A DNA stretch of 16,455 nucleotides. Origin: JACQNR01 sp049515175. GTDB lineage: Bacteria > Acidobacteriota > Terriglobia > UBA7540. Positions 1-8,841 of this stretch are shown one piece after another. A program made the position numbers and the translations under genes. Positions within the stretch are counted from its first letter, which is position 1, and each line of letters opens with the position of its first letter. The notes under the pieces are model-generated. The model was not told the origin of the DNA. It was given only the letters and a program-made list of their open reading frames with translations, and ran no database searches. The stretch is taken from positions 1 through 16,455 of the forward strand of contig JBEKUI010000079.1 in the NCBI GenBank assembly GCA_049515175.1, read 5' to 3'.

Positions 1-644
1 ACTCCCTGTTCATCGGCGCTTGAGTCGTAGCTTGTTCCGTAGAAGTAGAAATACTCCTTCTTCTCGTCCAGATAGAGGACGAAGTCGCCCGTGCCTCCGA
101 CGTCCCACGGACTAGCCGTATCGCATCGCACCGCACAGGGCCGTGCTTCGATGATGTAGCCCAGGTCTTCCCATGTCGCCCCGTTGTCCCGCGAGCGAAG
201 CCAGCCGATCTTGGGCATGGTGGGCAGATGATTGTTCGAAAAGCAGACGGCATCGAGCTCGTAGTGATAGGCGCCGTAAAGGATGCCGTCCGCTTCGTCT
301 TTCCAAGTGGCTTCGATCCAGATGTAGAGCTTGTCATTCAAATCGCCCAGGCGAGTGGAGACTCGATTTGTCAAATTGAAAAGGTCCGGCCCCGAGTTCT
401 GGTGGGGGTGGCCATAGGAATTGAATATATAGAAGGTGTCGCCGTCCCAGTGAGCGGGACTATTGCTGTCCACGCCGGTGATGAGGATCTCTGGGGCGTC
501 GCTGAACACCACTGAAGGGAGATTTTCGCCCGCCGCCTCTTTCGAGGGGACGGGAGCGCGGCCGCCGCGGTCAGCGGCGCACAAGGGCGCCGTCGCGGCC
601 GCCAGCAGGAAAATCGCAATCGACGATTGGAAGACTCTTCGCAT
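1..644 (-). CDS. Secreted beta-propeller glycosidase-like protein, paralogue of the next gene (3' end outside window)
   Basis: The reading frame is open from an ATG at 644-642 to the left edge: 214 complete codons, with the C-terminus missing. The ATG follows an AGGAG motif, although the spacing is only two bases. Residues 1-23 form a Sec signal peptide with the hydrophobic core SIAIFLLAAATAPLCA. Residues 151-162 (SRDNGATWEDLG) match the Asp-box (S-x-D-x-G-x-T-W) of sialidase/BNR propellers. Other shared motifs are HWDGD, WIEATWKDE, LYGAYHYE, GGTGDF and KKEYFYFYGTSYD. By eye about two thirds of 158 aligned residues match the protein encoded at 700-2028, so this is a tandem duplicate. The likely role is a periplasmic or extracellular glycan-binding protein or glycosidase of a GH43/GH117/sialidase-like five-bladed fold. 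The exact family and substrate are not recognisable. Confidence 0.82.
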   Translation of the reverse strand, partial: MRRVFQSSIAIFLLAAATAPLCAADRGGRAPVPSKEAAGENLPSVVFSDAPEILITGVDSNSPAHWDGDTFYIFNSYGHPHQNSGPDLFNLTNRVSTRLGDLNDKLYIWIEATWKDEADGILYGAYHYELDAVCFSNNHLPTMPKIGWLRSRDNGATWEDLGYIIEARPCAVRCDTASPWDVGGTGDFVLYLDEKKEYFYFYGTSYDSSADEQG

Positions 645-653
645 GACTCCTAC

Positions 654-704
654 CTGTAGCGCCGCCATCTTCGCTGCCCGGGCCGGCTGGAAGCCGGCGT
701 TACG
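654..704. repeat. 51-bp REP/MITE-like palindromic element with imperfect terminal inverted repeats
   Basis: The left end reads CTGTAGCGCCGCC. The right end, on the opposite strand, reads CCGTAACGCCGGC, so 10 of 13 bases match as an inverted repeat. Inside, 682-698 is a perfect 7-bp hairpin (GCCGGCT, loop GGA, AGCCGGC). The right end overlaps the stop codon (700-702) of the propeller gene, and the element nearly fills the gap to the paralogue start. Its end motif resembles that of the larger element at 12249-12321. The hairpin has no T-run on the minus strand, so a terminator role is uncertain. Confidence 0.5.
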
Positions 705-2028
705 GCTTTTCCCCCGGCTTTAAGAAAGTAATTTCCAGCCGCGACATGCCGGTCATGAAAAACCGGCAAGTCCCTCCGCAGAGCTTGTCTGTCTCGCCTT
801 TTTCTGTCCCGATGACCTGTGGATACCATCCGCTCGAAACCGTGTCAGCGATGACCGTCCCATCTGCCGCGGGCCGCAACTCGCCGTAGTAAACGCCTTG
901 CGGCACGAGCACCATTTCGCCCGTGGCTTTTCCGATGGTTGTCGCCTTGAGGATGCCCTGCCGGTCGAGAATCCTCCGCGGCTTGCTCCAACCGTTCGGG
1001 TCGCCGATGTCGCGGTTGTAGCTGATATAGATTCCATCCTCGGTCAATTTCGTGTCGACGGCATGATTCAGGACCACGACATACATCTGCAAGTGGGTGT
1101 TCCAGTGGATCGCCGGACCCCAGAACATGGAGCCATCGAGCTTGTGATAGTCGCGCTCGGCGGGGAACACCGGCGTCACGTGGCCCCAGATGCCGGGCTC
1201 GCTCCACGCGCCGTCGTGCCACTTCATCACTTTGCCCGCGGGGTGGTCACGGTCGGTGTACTTCAGGCGCGCTACGAAGACTCCCTGCTCGACGAAGTCC
1301 GGGTCGTAGCTGGTGCCGTAAAAGTAGAAGTACTCCTTCTTGTTATCGAGGTAGAAGACGAAGTCGCCCGTCCCGCCCGAATCCCACGGGCTCTTGGTCA
1401 GACAGTTAATTCGGCAGGGGTTGGCCGAAATAATGAAGCCCAAGTCCTCCCAGGTCGCGCCATTGTTGATAGAGCGAATCCAGCCGATGCGCGGCGCGGT
1501 CAGGATGTGGGAATTGGAGAAGCAGATCGTGTCCGGCTCATAGTGATAGGCGCCGTAGAGCGTGCCGTCTTCATCTTTCCACGTCGCTTCGATCCACAGA
1601 TTCATCTTGTTATTCTGGTACCCGAGATCCACGTAGATGCGCTTGCCCAGATGCTCGATGTCCGGTCCGGAGGTGCGCCAGGGGTGCCCGGCGTTGTTGA
1701 AGAGGTAGAGCACATCGCCGTCCCAGTGCAGGGGGTTGTTGGAATCGGCTTCGTGGAGCAGACTGCGTTCCGGCACTTCAACGCCAGGCATTTGAATCAG
1801 AGGAGCCTGGCGCAGCACCGCCCTGGGAAGCTCAGCCTCTGCCTGTGCCCCCTGTGCCGCGGTGCCAGGGCTCAAAAGGAAGTAGAATGCGCCCAGCAAG
1901 GCAGTGAGAATCCCCGCTCCCACAGTCCGTGAATACCCGCGCATGAATTCGCCCTTACCGATGCACCGTGCTAGCCGCGAGATCGCTGCGGCCAGTGTTA
2001 TGCCGGCGACTCTGACCTTCTTCCTCAT
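700..2028 (-). CDS. Secreted beta-propeller glycosidase-like protein
   Basis: This 442-residue protein is rich in propeller-like motifs. The segment SINNGATWEDLG is an Asp-box of the sialidase/BNR type with Asn in the Asp position. It is followed by GGTGDFVFYLDNKKEYFYFYG, then KYTDRD, MFWGPAIHWNTHLQMYVVVL and DGIYISYNRDIGDPNGW, the last recalling GH43/GH117-like five-bladed propellers. The annotated ATG overlaps the TGA of the upstream lyase gene (ATGA at 2025-2028), which implies translational coupling. A second ATG at 1944 begins a cleaner signal peptide (MRGYSRTVGAGILTALLGAF), so the exported protein may start there. Either way the product should be exported and act with the lyase on the same glycan. 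Family and substrate are inferred; catalytic acids cannot be assigned by eye. The neighbour at 1-644 is a duplicate. Confidence 0.8.
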   Translation of the reverse strand: MRKKVRVAGITLAAAISRLARCIGKGEFMRGYSRTVGAGILTALLGAFYFLLSPGTAAQGAQAEAELPRAVLRQAPLIQMPGVEVPERSLLHEADSNNPLHWDGDVLYLFNNAGHPWRTSGPDIEHLGKRIYVDLGYQNNKMNLWIEATWKDEDGTLYGAYHYEPDTICFSNSHILTAPRIGWIRSINNGATWEDLGFIISANPCRINCLTKSPWDSGGTGDFVFYLDNKKEYFYFYGTSYDPDFVEQGVFVARLKYTDRDHPAGKVMKWHDGAWSEPGIWGHVTPVFPAERDYHKLDGSMFWGPAIHWNTHLQMYVVVLNHAVDTKLTEDGIYISYNRDIGDPNGWSKPRRILDRQGILKATTIGKATGEMVLVPQGVYYGELRPAADGTVIADTVSSGWYPQVIGTEKGETDKLCGGTCRFFMTGMSRLEITFLKPGEKP

Positions 2029-4607
2029 CGTCCCCCGCTTCGACTCCGTTTGCTGACCATGGCCAGGGATGGCTGGCCGTAGGACAGGATGAAACCTACA
2101 GAGACTGGTCGTGTCTGCACTAGGAATTGTGGCGGCCTGCCGGTCCCTTTCGCGCCTTCGGGATTATTCACCCCCCACTCGGCCCAAGTGTCGCCCCGCC
2201 CGTAGGGGTCAGGGGAACGATTCTGACCCTTACGGATTTTCTCGAGCGCTTCGAGCACCGCTTCCGCGTAGCGCGAATCTCCGGTCTTTTCCGACAGCAC
2301 GGCGAGCCCATAAATTGCGAGGGGAGCGACATCCATCGATTCCGCGACGCCGTCCGCAGAGGTGACATACTTGAAGGCGCGCTGGAGTGGCTCGCGACAC
2401 CGCGGGTCGTTCGTCGTGGCATAGAAGTCGGCAAGCGCCATCATCGCGTGGTCAGTGAATCCCGTTATCTCTCGCACGTCCGGATTCCCCAAATAGGCGG
2501 GCCAACTCCCATTGGGGTTTTGATACTTCAGGAGGGCCTTCAGAGGCACTTCAGCAGCGGCAAGATACTTCTGTTCACCCGTGTATTTATGGAACTCGCA
2601 CATCATGTGGAGGTGCACCGACGTCGTACGGGCGTCGCCTTCGATGAACCTCGGCTTCAGGCCCGCCAGATGATCGCCACATCGTATAAGCCAGTCCCAG
2701 GCGGTCGGGTCGCCACTTACTCCCGCCCAGACGAGCAAGCCCAGGAGCCACGAGTGGTCTGGCTCGCCGGCTTCCGCGGTGGCCACGTAGCAGTGCCCGT
2801 AACTGTGCGTGTACATCCCGAAGTAAGGGTGATGGCGAAGGTCCAGATCGAGAAGGTGCCGCGCCACGATCTTGCACCGTTCCCAGGCAACAGGGTCGCC
2901 CGTCCGAAAGTAGTAAAGAAGCAGCCCCAGGAGTTGGTCGCCCTCGTTGTTATGCCAATAGCCTTCCCGCGCCATCTCGCCCATCTCGCCCCACTTCGTT
3001 CCGGGATGGCACATGTAGGTGGTCGAAGCCGTGAAGTACTTGAAATCGCCGTAGTCGAACTTGCCATAGCATTTCAGTAGATCGATGTGGCGATTCAGCC
3101 ATCCGAAGCATCCGTCGAACAGAGGCTCCAGGTTCGGAAAACGCTTGGCGTCGGGCGGCGAGACGGGCCCGATCACCTCCATGCTGGCGACATACTCCGG
3201 GTCGAGGTGACCTCTTATCGGCCGCAGGGTTTTGCGCCACCATTTCGCTTCGAAGGTCGAAGACTCACCCTTCCCCGCCCAGACGCTGAGGACGATTTCC
3301 TGTGTTTTGGCCATCCCCTGCCGGGCATCCAAGCTTTTCTTTTCGGCGTCAATGAAGGCCCAATAGGGGTGCGGCAGGATGGGCCAGTACTTGGTCATGA
3401 AATATGCCCGCTCCCCCTGTGGATTTGCCGGGAGCAACGGCTTGCTCAGGAGGTGGTCGATGGCCCGCTCCGGCCATAGCCCCACGCTCAGCTCTCCCTC
3501 ACGGACGGCAATTTCGTTGGGATACTCTTCCCAGAAGTTGGGTACCCAGACTCCCAGGCACCGCCTCGGGTTCTGCACATAGAGCCACCCCGGGGAGTGC
3601 TCGCCGTTGCAGCCGCCGCTCGACAGGTTCTGAATCCGTCCATCCGGGTTGTGAATCCGTGCCCAATACCAGTTGTGGTCCTCCTGCAAGATGTGTACCG
3701 GCCAGTCTTTCAGGAAGGGGCCATCGTACACACCCGTCTCGCACCCAATGACCAACCGCTCGGGCTCGAATTCGAACGGGAATACCAATCGGATATCCCT
3801 TAATTGCTCGGAAGGGTTGTCGGTGGCGTTGATCCAGGTGATTCCCAGGCGGACTTCGGGACGGCCTCGAAAGGCAGTGCACCGGATCATGTAATTCAGC
3901 AGTCTGTCCTCGTCCTGAGCGCGGCATTGCCCCTCGATCCGGACGCAGGCGCGCACCGGTCCGCGCTCCTCAATGACGATGCGACGAGTACCGCCATCCA
4001 GCGAAGCACGAAATACCTTTCCATCATGTCGGGTCAACACGAGATCACCAGCGAATGCGCCCTTGACGACGGGCTGTGCATTCCCGCTCGAATCCGGAGC
4101 GGCGAGCATCTCCAGCCAACTGGCCCCGGACTTGGAAATGCTCAGAATGAGTTCGCCAGTGTCGATCGCAACGCGGCCGTCAACCTCCTTCACGAGGTCA
4201 GGAGCCGGCGGAGTATCCCCTTCCCGCAGGGTGTAGTTCCCGGCTCCGGCGGTGGCCTCAAAAGCGACAGCCAGCCAGCGAACGCTGCCATCAGGCCAAG
4301 TTAGAGCGGTACGGAACTGCGCGATGACTGGCTTCCCGTCAGGGGAGTAGATCGCCAGATGGTTCGGATGGCCTAGCCGCCCGCGGGCGAAGGGGACGCT
4401 CGTTTCTACGGGCGCACCCAGCGGCGGTGGACCGGCCAGTTCGGACACATGAATCCGGATTGTTCCGTCAGGCTGAGACTCGGTGGTGCGGCCGTTGTCA
4501 GCGCCTGCGGGCAGGAGCGAGGACAAGGAGAGGGCAGCGCCCGTCCCCAGAGTTCCGCTGAAAAAGTCGCGGCGGGAGAGATCCTTCGATTCTCGGGTTC
4601 GCTTCAT
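2025..4607 (-). CDS. Tat-exported PcRGLX/YetA-like polysaccharide lyase (PL26 type, putative exo-rhamnogalacturonan lyase)
   Basis: This is an 860-residue protein. SRRDFF at residues 11-16, followed by a hydrophobic stretch (GTLGTGAALSLSSLLPAGA), is a twin-arginine signal. The mature protein matches the three-domain architecture I recall for the PcRGLX/YetA family: an N-terminal RIFT-barrel domain (about 48-135, with HLAIYSPDGKPVIAQF and WPDGSVRW at 104-111), a central beta-sandwich (about 140-430) and an alpha/alpha-toroid (about 460-850, with repeated helical hairpins such as LLLYYFRTGDPVAWERC). Founders of the family are Penicillium exo-rhamnogalacturonan lyase (PL26) and Bacillus YetA. 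The expected role is exolytic beta-elimination on rhamnogalacturonan-like pectin in the periplasm. The start has a GGGAG ribosome site four bases upstream. The stop overlaps the propeller start by four bases. Exact substrate is inferred from family only. Confidence 0.82.
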   Translation of the reverse strand: MKRTRESKDLSRRDFFSGTLGTGAALSLSSLLPAGADNGRTTESQPDGTIRIHVSELAGPPPLGAPVETSVPFARGRLGHPNHLAIYSPDGKPVIAQFRTALTWPDGSVRWLAVAFEATAGAGNYTLREGDTPPAPDLVKEVDGRVAIDTGELILSISKSGASWLEMLAAPDSSGNAQPVVKGAFAGDLVLTRHDGKVFRASLDGGTRRIVIEERGPVRACVRIEGQCRAQDEDRLLNYMIRCTAFRGRPEVRLGITWINATDNPSEQLRDIRLVFPFEFEPERLVIGCETGVYDGPFLKDWPVHILQEDHNWYWARIHNPDGRIQNLSSGGCNGEHSPGWLYVQNPRRCLGVWVPNFWEEYPNEIAVREGELSVGLWPERAIDHLLSKPLLPANPQGERAYFMTKYWPILPHPYWAFIDAEKKSLDARQGMAKTQEIVLSVWAGKGESSTFEAKWWRKTLRPIRGHLDPEYVASMEVIGPVSPPDAKRFPNLEPLFDGCFGWLNRHIDLLKCYGKFDYGDFKYFTASTTYMCHPGTKWGEMGEMAREGYWHNNEGDQLLGLLLYYFRTGDPVAWERCKIVARHLLDLDLRHHPYFGMYTHSYGHCYVATAEAGEPDHSWLLGLLVWAGVSGDPTAWDWLIRCGDHLAGLKPRFIEGDARTTSVHLHMMCEFHKYTGEQKYLAAAEVPLKALLKYQNPNGSWPAYLGNPDVREITGFTDHAMMALADFYATTNDPRCREPLQRAFKYVTSADGVAESMDVAPLAIYGLAVLSEKTGDSRYAEAVLEALEKIRKGQNRSPDPYGRGDTWAEWGVNNPEGAKGTGRPPQFLVQTRPVSVGFILSYGQPSLAMVSKRSRSGGR

Positions 4608-4714
4608 CCAACTCCCTGGCGTGATTCTTCGCCGACCCCTACATTCAGGTCGAAGGCCCCATCATCACAAGATCGTTGTGGAACTGTCAGCAATTGACTT
4701 CGCAAAGACAGCTC

Positions 4715-4742
4715 GACGGGCAGGCCTGCGAGCCTGCCCGTC
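4715..4742. repeat. 28-bp perfect hairpin between receptor and lyase genes
   Basis: An 11-bp perfect inverted repeat (GACGGGCAGGC and GCCTGCCCGTC) flanks a six-base loop, CTGCGA. It lies 45 bp past the receptor stop codon and 107 bp before the lyase start. On the minus strand no U-run follows, so it is not a canonical Rho-independent terminator. It may be a REP-like element, an mRNA-stabilising stem or an attenuating structure that separates receptor from enzyme expression. No CTGTAG ends like those of the other two repeats are present. Confidence 0.6.
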
Positions 4743-4787
4743 ACATATCTATTTCTCTTGTCACCCCACCGGCCCGCGTCGAGACAA

Positions 4788-7700
4788 CTACCAGACAAAC
4801 TTCAGCGAGAACTGCATACCGCGCGGGTCAGTCTGTACGTTGGTAATCTGCCCGAACGAGCAGCCGAAGGTGTGGACGTAATCGAGCTCTCCATTGGATC
4901 CCGGCGGCAGGCACCAACTGCTGTTCGGAACACCCAGGTTCTGATGGTTGAGGGCGTTGAAAACGTCCCAGCGGAAATTGAAGTACTTGGACTCACCCAG
5001 GTGGAAGTCCTTGGCCAGCGACATGTCCGCGTTCCAGTAACCCGGTGTGCGGCCGGAAGGGGGGCGCGTGCCCGCGTTTCCGAGTTGCCAGAAGGCATCG
5101 ATGGAATCGAGGGTGGCGTTGTCCCCAGCATTGTAGGCGTTGTAGATTGTCGTGGTTAGGGCGTCGTCACATCCCCAGGGAGCACACAGTGCGCTGGCGT
5201 TATACCACTGTTGCTCGCGTTGTACTTTTGTCTTGCTGCTGCGCCCAGCCGAGAGGTTGCCCACGACATTGGGCCGGCAACTGATCGTTTGATACAAGCC
5301 CGTACAAGCCTGTTGCGTGGTAAAGAACATCGGGACGCCCGACTGGAAATTCCATATCTGGGTAAACTTCCAGCCGCCGATGACAGCGTTGGTTATGCCT
5401 CCCGTGTTCGCCCACTTCTTCCCCTTGCCAAATGGCAGTTCGTAAGTGGAAGCGAAGTTGAAGACGTGGGGCGTGTCGTCGGGGGAGAGGGCATCATATC
5501 GCCGCAGATTGTAAACGTCGTCTGCCGTGGTATGGGTGAAGAAATCCGCCGCGCCGCCCATGGAAGCGCCCGGGACCCACGCGATTCGCCCTACCCCGCG
5601 GCCGCCCAGTGTGGTCGGACCGATGGTATTGCCCACCATCGCGCCCAGTCCGGCGCTCACGATGTTCTTGGAATACGTGTACGACCCGATGAAATTGAGA
5701 CCCTGCGAATACCGCTTCTCAACCCGTAACTGGCCGGAGTGATATTTGTTGATGCCGTCCGGGGAGAGCAGTGACTGGATGGACCACCAGAATGGGTAGG
5801 GCTCGAGCGCATACCATCCTGAGCAGTAGACATTACTATCGCTTGGCAGGCTCCACTGGCCGCAATCTCCCCACAGTCCATTGAAGGAGGGGTCGACGGC
5901 GTAAGTATAGTCGTTAATATGCGAGCGGACCCGCGCGTATTCGGATTTGGGGACTTGGTTCGTGTTGCGGAATTCGTCGTTCAGCAGATGCGAGCCGTGG
6001 CTGCCCACATAAGCCGCACTAATGAGAATGTTGCCAGGCAGCTCGCGCTGGATGGAGAAGTTCCATTGCTGAATGTAGGGGTCCTTATCCCCTTTGATGA
6101 ACCCGTAGATGTTCGCGCCTGAGACACCCACATACTGGAAGTCATTCTTGCGGTTGGCATCCAGGTTTGGGAACTGGATGGAGGGCGCGCCGCCGCTGAG
6201 CGTCCATCCACCCGTCTGATAGTAGGCAGCGCTATAGAGGGGGTCAGTGATTGGACTGCTCACAGGAACGTAGGAGCCCATGGTTGAGAAGGCCCCGTTA
6301 CCTTGGCCAAATGCCGCGGAGAGGCTGTTGCTATAGACCATACCGTAGCCGCCACGGATGACCGTCTTGTTGTTCCCGAAAGGTGACCAGGCAAAGCCAA
6401 TGCGCGGCCCGAAGCTGCCTTTGTTAGCTGGAAAGAGGTTGCGGTCAGGATGACTGGGCGTTCCCGGATAAACGAGCTTGCCCAGGGCGTTGACGTCGGG
6501 GTTCTTCAGGGAGAGGTCGAAGTTGGCGACCTGGTTGTGCCGCTCGCGAATCCAGCCGTACACATCCCAGCGGACTCCCAGGCTCACCGTGAAGTTCTTA
6601 GTTACTCGGAAGTCGTCTTGCCCGAAGGCGGCATAATCGTCGTTGGTTTGCCAGGGCGACAATTGGATAGCGGACGAGCCGCCGCCCTGACCGACCGACC
6701 CCAATAGAAAATCAGCCAGCCCATTCCAGTTCGGGCCGCCATAGGGATTCGCGGGGTTCTCGGTGTGGTAGCCGTCAAAATTGATGTTGTAACCCGCGGC
6801 CGAACTCCCCCAAAGGTTGTTCCTCCGGAAGGTGAAGCCGCCTTTGATCGTGTGGCGCCCCCAGATTTTCGTGAGGCTGTCATTAAACGTCCATGCCTGC
6901 TGGCCGATGGTGACATCCGTGTAGCCGACATACCCCATTTGGAAGGAGCTGTTGGCTTCGTTGTTCCAAAAGGAAATCGTCGGGACGGACTGCAAGGGGT
7001 CGTAGAGCCAGAAATTCAATCCCGCCACTTTTTGTTTGATCTGCTGGGTGGCCGTCACGCTGTCGGGGTTTGGCAGGCTCACAAGGTTTTGGCGGCCAAA
7101 GGAAAAGCGCACTTCGTTCACGATGGTGGGAGTCAGTGTCGAGGTCAGTCCCACGATCGAAAGCTGGTTTCGCGTCCTGAAGGGATTGGGGCCTAAAATC
7201 CCCGTGCCTACCTGCGCCGAAGGGCCATTCCAGGGATACCGGTAATTCTCATAGTAGCTCGGGTTGAAAAGCCAGGAAACAAAAAGCCGGTGCTTGTCGT
7301 TGAAGCTGTGGTCGATCTTCACCGACGCATTGTGCGTGGTCATGCTGCTGCCCACTGCGCCGAGGTAGTTGTTGCAGAAATACGCGGGACTGCAAGGGGA
7401 CAGCGGATCGATGAAATTTGGATTCGGTATGCTATCGAGATAGAACTTGGCTAGCGGGTCAATCCGGCCTGGCGGGATAACCGGCGTCGCGAAAGGCGTC
7501 CGGCTGAACGTGTCCGTAGCGCTATCATATTGCGTCGTCGCGGGATCGAAGAGGCACCCGGTATCATAGGGCGGGGTAGTGCAGTTAGCCCCGGCCGGGT
7601 AGTAGGGGTTTCCCGTGAAATCCCCATTCTTCTCGGCGGCCAAGGGGACCGTTAAGATCTTGTTCACGCGCTCATGCAAGGTAGAGACGTCCTCGGAAAC

Positions 7701-8681
7701 GAAGAAGAACGTCCGGTTTTTGCCGTTATAAAGATGAGGAATTACCACCGGCCCGCCCAGCGTTCCGCTGAAGTCATTCCAGTTCGTCCACGGTTGTAGG
7801 TCCGGCTCACCAGGTGTAGTGCGCCGCGAGAAGGGATTGGTGGCGCTGAAGACCGAATTGCGGTTGAGGATGGAGCCCGACCCATGAAGGTCGTTGGTCC
7901 CCGACTTGAGCACGACGTTGACCACCATGCCGCTTGTGCGCCCGTATTCAGCAGCCAGACTGTTCTGAACCAGGTTGAATTCCGCGACCGCGTCCGGCGA
8001 AGGATTAACGGTCGTGGCTTCCGCGCCCACCGTGGCGTTCAATGCGCCCTCAAGAAACCAGGCGTTGGCGCCGGCTTGCCCGCCATTGGCGCTGACGCTC
8101 GAGCCCACCAGATGCAACGGGTCAGGGAAGCCGCCGAACTGGCTGTTGGAACCAAACACGGCCCCGGAAGGTCCGCTGGATTGAATGACGCCGGGGAAGA
8201 GCGAAACCAGCGTTTGGATATCTCGCCCTTGCATGGGCAGGTTATCAAGGTAGCGCCGGCTGATGCCGGTGCTGAAATTGGACGAAGTGGTTTCCACCAG
8301 CTGCGCCCGAGCGCTGACTTCCAACCGCTGCGTGGTCGCGCCGACTTTGAGCTCTGCGTCTTGGGTAGCCGTCGTCCCCGCCGTGACTGTGAGGCCCTTG
8401 ATTTCCAGCGGGCTGAATCCGGAGGCTTCGATGCGAACGGTGTACTTGCCGGGGACAAGGTCGGTGGCGAGAAAGAAACCCGCATTGTTGGTGACGAGGT
8501 GGGCTTCCACTCCTGTCTCCACGTTCAGGACGTTCACCGTCGCGCCTGGCACCACAGCTCCCTGTGGATCGGTGACCGTGCCACGGATGGCGCCTCGATC
8601 CAGCGCGGCAAACACGCACACTGCACCCACTAGAATGGCCGCCAGGGCCAAGATTATCTTGTCCAATCTAGTTCTCCGCAT
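4788..8681 (-). CDS. Oar-type TonB-dependent outer-membrane receptor with carboxypeptidase-regulatory-like domain
   Basis: This 1297-residue protein starts with a signal peptide (about 1-26, hydrophobic core IILALAAILVGAVCVFAAL). A carboxypeptidase-regulatory-like Ig domain follows (about 29-115), with RGTVTDPQGAVVPGATV, GFFLATDLVPGKYTV and the usual SGFSP. The plug region (about 120-250) contains RYLDNLPMQGRDIQTL and LAAEYGRTSGMVVNVVLKSG. The rest is a large beta-barrel with many aromatic, Gly- and Asn-rich strands, ending in MQFSLKFVW, a typical outer-membrane C-terminus. Such receptors are expanded in Acidobacteriota and Myxococcota (Oar). The likely role is energy-dependent uptake, or surface binding, of oligosaccharides made by the neighbouring lyase and propeller proteins. 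The ATG has a GGGAG site four bases upstream. No SusD-like lipoprotein is adjacent. Substrate is inferred from context. Confidence 0.9.
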   Translation of the reverse strand: MRRTRLDKIILALAAILVGAVCVFAALDRGAIRGTVTDPQGAVVPGATVNVLNVETGVEAHLVTNNAGFFLATDLVPGKYTVRIEASGFSPLEIKGLTVTAGTTATQDAELKVGATTQRLEVSARAQLVETTSSNFSTGISRRYLDNLPMQGRDIQTLVSLFPGVIQSSGPSGAVFGSNSQFGGFPDPLHLVGSSVSANGGQAGANAWFLEGALNATVGAEATTVNPSPDAVAEFNLVQNSLAAEYGRTSGMVVNVVLKSGTNDLHGSGSILNRNSVFSATNPFSRRTTPGEPDLQPWTNWNDFSGTLGGPVVIPHLYNGKNRTFFFVSEDVSTLHERVNKILTVPLAAEKNGDFTGNPYYPAGANCTTPPYDTGCLFDPATTQYDSATDTFSRTPFATPVIPPGRIDPLAKFYLDSIPNPNFIDPLSPCSPAYFCNNYLGAVGSSMTTHNASVKIDHSFNDKHRLFVSWLFNPSYYENYRYPWNGPSAQVGTGILGPNPFRTRNQLSIVGLTSTLTPTIVNEVRFSFGRQNLVSLPNPDSVTATQQIKQKVAGLNFWLYDPLQSVPTISFWNNEANSSFQMGYVGYTDVTIGQQAWTFNDSLTKIWGRHTIKGGFTFRRNNLWGSSAAGYNINFDGYHTENPANPYGGPNWNGLADFLLGSVGQGGGSSAIQLSPWQTNDDYAAFGQDDFRVTKNFTVSLGVRWDVYGWIRERHNQVANFDLSLKNPDVNALGKLVYPGTPSHPDRNLFPANKGSFGPRIGFAWSPFGNNKTVIRGGYGMVYSNSLSAAFGQGNGAFSTMGSYVPVSSPITDPLYSAAYYQTGGWTLSGGAPSIQFPNLDANRKNDFQYVGVSGANIYGFIKGDKDPYIQQWNFSIQRELPGNILISAAYVGSHGSHLLNDEFRNTNQVPKSEYARVRSHINDYTYAVDPSFNGLWGDCGQWSLPSDSNVYCSGWYALEPYPFWWSIQSLLSPDGINKYHSGQLRVEKRYSQGLNFIGSYTYSKNIVSAGLGAMVGNTIGPTTLGGRGVGRIAWVPGASMGGAADFFTHTTADDVYNLRRYDALSPDDTPHVFNFASTYELPFGKGKKWANTGGITNAVIGGWKFTQIWNFQSGVPMFFTTQQACTGLYQTISCRPNVVGNLSAGRSSKTKVQREQQWYNASALCAPWGCDDALTTTIYNAYNAGDNATLDSIDAFWQLGNAGTRPPSGRTPGYWNADMSLAKDFHLGESKYFNFRWDVFNALNHQNLGVPNSSWCLPPGSNGELDYVHTFGCSFGQITNVQTDPRGMQFSLKFVW

Positions 8682-8812
8682 GATGCTCCCTTCCTTTTAC
8701 CTTTTTCCCGGCGCTGAAGAAAAGCAAGTCTCACTCACAAGGCCCGAGCCAGGACGATTCGGCTGCTCATCGTGAATCGACGGCTGGCCTCGAACGCTCC
8801 AAAGATGCGCAA

Positions 8813-8841
8813 AGGATAAATTCTGTGTCAAGCCAAGTCAA
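8813..8841 (-). promoter_or_regulatory. Sigma-70-like promoter for the TonB-dependent receptor
   Basis: On the minus strand TTGACT (8841-8836) is followed, after exactly 17 bases, by TATCCT (8818-8813). That is 5 of 6 and 4 of 6 matches to the consensus. Transcription would begin near 8806, leaving a leader of about 125 bases before the receptor ATG at 8681. Confidence 0.45.

Noticed and set aside
898..1932. 344-codon plus-strand frame opposite the propeller gene
   Set aside because: It mirrors the propeller coding strand and has no signal, domain or ribosome site. The propeller frame is confirmed by its tandem paralogue.
2127..3080. 317-codon plus-strand frame opposite the lyase gene
   Set aside because: It is Val/Arg-rich antisense sequence with no domain; the lyase frame is clear.
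4715..4742. CRISPR-like or tandem repeat array
   Set aside because: There is a single inverted repeat with no regularly spaced direct repeats here or elsewhere in the window.
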